From JAFGKK01 sp049684495 (GTDB lineage Bacteria > Chloroflexota > Anaerolineae > Anaerolineales > RBG-16-64-43): a stretch of DNA of 18,027 bases. Below are positions 14,707 to 18,027 of this stretch, in pieces (the first letter of the stretch is position 1; each line of letters begins with the position of its first letter). Below the pieces are notes generated by a model. It ran no database searches. It was not told the origin of the DNA and worked only from the letters and a program-made list of their open reading frames with translations. The stretch is from positions 1 to 18,027 of the forward strand of contig JBAVFZ010000182.1 of assembly GCA_049684495.1 (NCBI GenBank), in the 5' to 3' direction. The position numbers and the translations under genes are program-made.

Positions 14707-15746
14707 CGACCTCGCCGTTCGCTTTGCAGCGCCATCTGGATGGACTTTACGACGGCTGCCTGCGGCGATCGACTCCCTGGAGGCAAGAATCCCTGCGGGA
14801 AGAATTCCGGCGGATTCTCGGGCTGGAGGCGAGGAGTCTTCCGCCCGTGTCGGCCGAAGTGATCCATTCGGTCGAGCGGCCCAATCACACGGAAGAAAAA
14901 ATCCGGCTCTCCGTCGGCGAAGACGTATCGATCTTAATTTACGTTCTGGTGCCCAAATCACGCCCGCCCCATAAACCGGTCCTGGCCTTTCCGGGGCATG
15001 AGCCCGGCATCCGGTATTGCATCGGGGAATTCCCGGATCCGGAGACGGCGCAAATCCACCGGACAGCGAACGATAATTATGCCGAGTACCTGGCGGGCTG
15101 CGGCTATCTTGTGGGCGCCGTCGAACAGCGCGGATTCGGGGAACGCCGGACCGGCACGGCGGGGGATCGGCAACCGGAACGTTCCTGCCGGGAGCTATCC
15201 TTTGCCTACCTGATGATGGGCCGGACGCTGATGGGCGAGCGCTGCTGGGACGGTATGTTCGCCGCCTCATACCTGCTTTCCCGTCCGGATGCGGCGCCGG
15301 GGGAATTGGGCGCGACCGGCCACTCGGGCGGCGGCGCCACGGCGCTTTGGCTCGCGGTGCTGGATGAGCGCATCCGCGCGGCGGTGGTATCCGGATATTT
15401 CTGCTCCTTCCGGGATTCGATCATGGCGATTGCCCATTGCGAATGCAACTATATTCCGGGTATTCTCAATCTGTCGGAAATGGGCGGTCTGGCGGCGACG
15501 GTTGCACCCCGGCCGTTGTGTATCGTGCACGGGCAGCAGGATCCAATATTCCCGTTTTCCGCCACGGCCCGCGAATTCGAGAAGGTGCGGCAGGCCTACG
15601 CGCGGAGCGGCGCGCCGGATGCGTGCCTGCTTGCGGCGCATCCCGGCGGGCACGCATATCACAATGACCTGAGCCGGGCGTGGTTTGACCGCTGGTTATC
15701 CTCACCCCCAGCCCCCGCTCCTGGCATTAGCCAGGAGAGGGGATAA
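14703..15746 (+). CDS. Alpha/beta-hydrolase esterase with repeat-encoded tail
   Basis: This probable intracellular carboxylic-ester hydrolase of 347 residues has the alpha/beta-hydrolase fold, resembling acetyl-xylan-esterase or dienelactone-hydrolase relatives. The nucleophile elbow is GHSGGG (Ser208), the acid is in HGQQDPIFPF (Asp280) and the base is in HPGGHAYH (probably His317). The start ATG 14703 overlaps the GH28 stop (ATGA). The reading frame is open much further upstream, but that part only mirrors GH28. In a pectin operon the most likely task is removing acetyl or methyl esters that block the glycosidases; the real substrate is unknown. The last 15 or so residues (SSPPAPAPGISQERG) are encoded by a palindromic intergenic repeat and lie beyond the last fold helix. 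Confidence 0.87.
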   Translation: MTTSPFALQRHLDGLYDGCLRRSTPWRQESLREEFRRILGLEARSLPPVSAEVIHSVERPNHTEEKIRLSVGEDVSILIYVLVPKSRPPHKPVLAFPGHEPGIRYCIGEFPDPETAQIHRTANDNYAEYLAGCGYLVGAVEQRGFGERRTGTAGDRQPERSCRELSFAYLMMGRTLMGERCWDGMFAASYLLSRPDAAPGELGATGHSGGGATALWLAVLDERIRAAVVSGYFCSFRDSIMAIAHCECNYIPGILNLSEMGGLAATVAPRPLCIVHGQQDPIFPFSATAREFEKVRQAYARSGAPDACLLAAHPGGHAYHNDLSRAWFDRWLSSPPAPAPGISQERG

Positions 15747-15757
15747 GGGGGTGAGGA
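15699..15757. repeat. Palindromic repeat spanning the esterase 3' end and abutting the kdgK ribosome-binding site
   Basis: Outer arms 15699-15709 and 15747-15757 are perfect inverted repeats of 11 bases. Inner arms CTCCTGGC (15718-15725) and GCCAGGAG (15730-15737) are perfect around ATTA, and C-runs and G-runs between them can also pair. This type of C-rich/G-rich palindrome is a common dispersed intergenic repeat. Here it contains the esterase TAA (15744-15746), and its right arm runs into GGAGGG (15755-15760), the ribosome-binding site of kdgK. Confidence 0.85.
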
Positions 15758-15769
15758 GGGAGTACGCTT

Positions 15770-16801
15770 ATGAAAATCGTGACGTTTGGCGAAATCATGC
15801 TGCGCCTGTCCCCGCCGGGCTTTCAACGCTTCCGGCAGGCGCACGCGTTCGGGATCGTCTACGGGGGAGGGGAATCGAACGTGGCGGCGACCCTGGCGGA
15901 TTTCGGGGAAGCGGCCGAGTTCGTGACCCGCCTTCCGCAGAACGATCTGGGCGAAGCGTGCCTCGCGACGCTTCGCGCCCGCGGCGTACAGACCGGGCAT
16001 GTGGTGCGGGGCGGGGAAAGACTTGGGATTTATTTCCTCGAGAACGGTGCCGCGCAGCGCGGCAGCAAGGTCATTTATGACCGCGCCGGCTCCAGCTTCG
16101 CCGGCATTCAACCCGGCATGGTCGATTGGCCGGCCGTGCTGGCGGATGCCGATTGGTTCCATTGGACCGGGATCACGCCCGCCGTCTCGCAGAGCGCCGC
16201 GGAAACCTGCCTCGAGGCGGTCAAGACCGCCAGGCGGCTTGGAAAAACCGTGTCGTGCGATCTGAACTTCCGTGCCAAGCTGTGGAAGTGGGGCAAGCCG
16301 GCCGGCGAAGTCATGGCGGAGCTGGTTTCCCAATGCGATATTGCCGTCGGCAACGAGGAAGACGCCGATAAGGTATTCGGCATCCGGGCTCCGGAATCCG
16401 ATGTCGCCGCCGGAATAGTGGAGGCGGAAAAATACAAGTTCGTGTGCGAAGCGCTGGTCAAGCGGTTCCCCCATCTGCAGACGGTCGCGGTCACTCTGCG
16501 CGGATCGCGCTCCGCCAGCTATAACACTTGGTCGGGCGTGTTATGGACGAAAAACGGATTCTTTACCGCGCCGGTGTACGACATCCTGCCGATCGTCGAC
16601 CGCGTCGGAACCGGGGACGCGTTCAGCGGCGGGTTGATCCACGGCTTGCGCGCCTATCCGGACGATCCGCACAAGGCGCTGCGATTCGCCGCGGCCGCCT
16701 CGTGCCTCAAGCACAGCATTCCCGGGGATTCCAACGTCGTAACGGCCGCCGAGGTGGAGCAACTGATGGCGGGCGACTCCTCGGGACGGGTTTCGAGGTA
16801 A
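15770..16801 (+). CDS. kdgK: 2-keto-3-deoxygluconate kinase, PfkB family
   Basis: This cytoplasmic sugar kinase phosphorylates 2-keto-3-deoxy-D-gluconate, the common product of galacturonate and unsaturated uronate breakdown, to KDPG using ATP. At 343 residues it fits the PfkB family. The substrate-binding loop is YGGGESNVAATLADFG (31-46). The ATP and anion-hole signature DRVGTGDAFSGGLIHG (277-292) contains the catalytic base Asp283. CDLNFRAKLWKW (163-174) is typical of KDG kinases as opposed to fructokinases. GGAGGG (15755-15760) lies nine bases before the start and overlaps the right arm of a palindromic repeat, which may limit ribosome access. The next gene starts six bases after its stop. 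Activity on 2-keto-3-deoxygalactonate is an alternative, but context supports KDG. Confidence 0.9.
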   Translation: MKIVTFGEIMLRLSPPGFQRFRQAHAFGIVYGGGESNVAATLADFGEAAEFVTRLPQNDLGEACLATLRARGVQTGHVVRGGERLGIYFLENGAAQRGSKVIYDRAGSSFAGIQPGMVDWPAVLADADWFHWTGITPAVSQSAAETCLEAVKTARRLGKTVSCDLNFRAKLWKWGKPAGEVMAELVSQCDIAVGNEEDADKVFGIRAPESDVAAGIVEAEKYKFVCEALVKRFPHLQTVAVTLRGSRSASYNTWSGVLWTKNGFFTAPVYDILPIVDRVGTGDAFSGGLIHGLRAYPDDPHKALRFAAAASCLKHSIPGDSNVVTAAEVEQLMAGDSSGRVSR

Positions 16802-16807
16802 GAACCG

Positions 16808-17722
16808 ATGCGGCTGGTTACGTTTGATCTCGACGGTCAGGAACGGATCGGAGCGCAGGTGGAGCGTTCCGGGGAAAACTATGTGCTTGACTTGAACCAA
16901 GCCCAATCGGCGCTGCCGGCCGAAATGGACGCCTTCCTGACCGCCGGCATTCCGGCATTGATCATGGCTCGCAGGGCGCTGCAGGAGGCGAAGAAAAACG
17001 CGTTCCTTCCTGAACCAACAATTCAATTGACGGCGCCGGTTCCCTATCCGGGAAAAATCATCTGTCTCGGGCATAACTACCATGACCATATCGGAAAGGA
17101 CCGGACTCAACCCTCCGAATTCCCGACCTTCTTCTGCAAGACCGGCAACACGGTGATCGGTCCGGGTGCGCCGATCGTGATCCCGCCGGAGACGGCGAAG
17201 GCGGATTTCGAAGCCGAGCTGGCGGTTGTGATCGGGAGGCGGGCGCGGCGGATTACCGAGGCGGACGCGCCGTCGTGCATCGCCGGCTACACCATCTTCA
17301 ACGATGTAAGCGCCCGCGATTACCAGAAGCGCACCAGCCAGTGGATGATCGGAAAATCGTTCGATACTTTCGGCCCGATGGGGCCGGTTCTGGTCACGGC
17401 CGACGAAATCCCCGATCCGCATGCCCTGGATCTGGTGTTAACCCTGAATGGAGTAGTCCGGCAGAAAACCAACACCAGCCGCATGATCTTCACCATTCCG
17501 TTTCTGATCGCAACGTTAAGCGCGGTCATGACGCTCGAGCCGGGGGATGTGATCGCGACCGGGACTCCCGCCCACATTGCGGCCGCGCCGGGCGCGCCCG
17601 AATTCATGCAGCCGGGCGACATCGTTCGGATAACCGTGAAGAAGATCGGGGTGTTGGAGAATCCGGTGGTTGTGGAGGTGATCTCGGGACCAAAGTCCCC
17701 GGCTACGAACGCGCCGGGGTAA
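16808..17722 (+). CDS. Fumarylacetoacetate hydrolase family protein
   Basis: This 304-residue metal-dependent enzyme of the FAH family cleaves or dehydrates 2,4-diketo or 2-keto-acid substrates. The core begins at LGHNYHDHIGKD (87-98). FEAELAVVIG (134-143, ligands Glu135 and Glu137) and NDVSARD (165-171, Asp166) hold the divalent metal. GKSFDTFGPMGPVLV (182-196) and GDVIATGTPAHI (246-257) complete the active site. The N-terminal 75 residues are the usual small extra domain. It overlaps the kdgK operon with a six-base gap. Family members include 2,4-diketo-3-deoxy-L-rhamnonate (or fuconate) hydrolase, which would suit rhamnose from RG-I, as well as 4-oxalocrotonate-type isomerases; specificity is not decidable here. 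The last eight residues and the stop are encoded by the repeat that follows. Confidence 0.88.
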   Translation: MRLVTFDLDGQERIGAQVERSGENYVLDLNQAQSALPAEMDAFLTAGIPALIMARRALQEAKKNAFLPEPTIQLTAPVPYPGKIICLGHNYHDHIGKDRTQPSEFPTFFCKTGNTVIGPGAPIVIPPETAKADFEAELAVVIGRRARRITEADAPSCIAGYTIFNDVSARDYQKRTSQWMIGKSFDTFGPMGPVLVTADEIPDPHALDLVLTLNGVVRQKTNTSRMIFTIPFLIATLSAVMTLEPGDVIATGTPAHIAAAPGAPEFMQPGDIVRITVKKIGVLENPVVVEVISGPKSPATNAPG

Positions 17723-18027
17723 CGGTGATCGTCATGCCGGCGCCTGCCCTCGCGCCTGCCCCCCGAGCGATGAGCATCGGTGGTTTTCCGATGCGAAGAA
17801 TTCGCGAGGGGGGGAAGCATCCCGGCTCGCACCTGGTCTATGAGCCGGGATGGAAGTGAAGCGAGGGTGTACCTGGCCGGCATCCAGGAGTCAAAGAAGT
17901 AATTATTAATGTGTTCTGGACCCCGGCCAAGGACACGCCGGGGTAACGGTGATCGCCATGCCGGCGCCTGCCCTCGCGCCTGCCCCCCGAGCGATGAGCA
18001 TCGGTGGTTTTCCGATGCGAAGAATTC
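17697..18027. repeat. Tandem structured repeat, 224-base period
   Basis: A unit starting at 17697 begins again at 17921 and runs to the window end, 107 bases into the second copy. From 17712 and 17936 onward I see one difference (17732/17956 region). Each unit opens with a hairpin CCCCGGC/GCCGGGG whose loop differs between copies while the stem is kept. It then holds nested inverted arms: ATGCCGGC (17734) with GCCGGCAT (17876), CCCTCGCG (17747) with CGCGAGGG (17803), GCATCGG with CCGATGC inside, and an exact 11-base pair 17818-17828 with 17842-17852. No gene is credible here. It resembles dispersed REP-like elements. Confidence 0.85.

Noticed and set aside
13881..15746. Open reading frame of 621 codons covering the esterase
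   Set aside because: The first 274 codons only mirror the GH28 gene in another frame. The esterase start at 14703 overlaps the GH28 stop and is followed by the conserved fold.
17275..17883. Frames on both strands across the 3' end of the FAH-family gene
   Set aside because: They are antisense or frame-shifted readings of that gene plus repeat sequence, with no domain.
17697..18027. CRISPR array
   Set aside because: The period is 224 bases with near-complete identity across the whole unit; there are no short repeats with unique spacers and no cas genes.

Overview
The window is a GC-rich bacterial segment in which every convincing gene lies on the + strand. The organism is most likely an uncultured member of the Chloroflexota, class Anaerolineae or close to it. 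The grounds are indirect: a lipoprotein whose lipobox Cys is followed by an Ala/Thr/Pro-rich linker, a soluble sugar-binding-domain/histidine-kinase/AraC hybrid regulator, and intergenic palindromic repeats of kinds common in environmental genomes. No rRNA, tRNA or other phylogenetic marker is present, so this assignment is inference.

Region 1 (1-1935) holds a PadR-type repressor gene behind a TATATC/GATATA dyad, translationally close to a polytopic membrane protein, and ends in a strong intrinsic terminator. Region 2 (1861-2661) holds deoC, deoxyribose-phosphate aldolase, with a small palindrome and weak promoter in front. Region 3 (2662-6640) is one very large regulator gene. It encodes a LacI/periplasmic-binding-fold sugar sensor, a GAF-like segment, a histidine kinase, a degenerate receiver, an intact receiver and an AraC-type DNA-binding domain in one soluble chain. 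A TATAAT promoter with a dyad at its start point lies upstream; a palindromic octamer repeat and a probable terminator lie downstream.

Region 4 (6641-17722) is a catabolic operon for pectin or rhamnogalacturonan oligosaccharides. It contains two sugar ABC permeases, a solute-binding lipoprotein, a GH4 alpha-galacturonidase, a GH105 unsaturated uronyl hydrolase, a GH28 polygalacturonase without signal peptide, an alpha/beta-hydrolase esterase, a 2-keto-3-deoxygluconate kinase and a fumarylacetoacetate-hydrolase-family enzyme. Permease, permease, binding protein and GH4 correspond in content to the Bacillus subtilis lplABCD genes. The likely scheme is that oligogalacturonides or RG-I fragments made outside the cell by enzymes not in this window are imported, then deacetylated and trimmed in the cytoplasm by GH28, GH4 and GH105. 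The uronates would be converted to 2-keto-3-deoxygluconate by enzymes not in this window and phosphorylated by KdgK. The FAH-family protein may serve a diketo-acid step, perhaps for L-rhamnose. The transport ATPase, the KDPG aldolase and the isomerase/oxidoreductase steps are absent from the window.

Region 5 (17697-18027) is a structured repeat with a 224-base period that begins inside the last codons of the FAH-family gene. Palindromic repeats supply the stop codon of two genes here (the esterase and the FAH-family enzyme), and one also abuts the ribosome-binding site of kdgK. The items most worth a second look are the hybrid one-protein sensor with its putative target sites, and the repeat elements that have become part of coding and translation signals.
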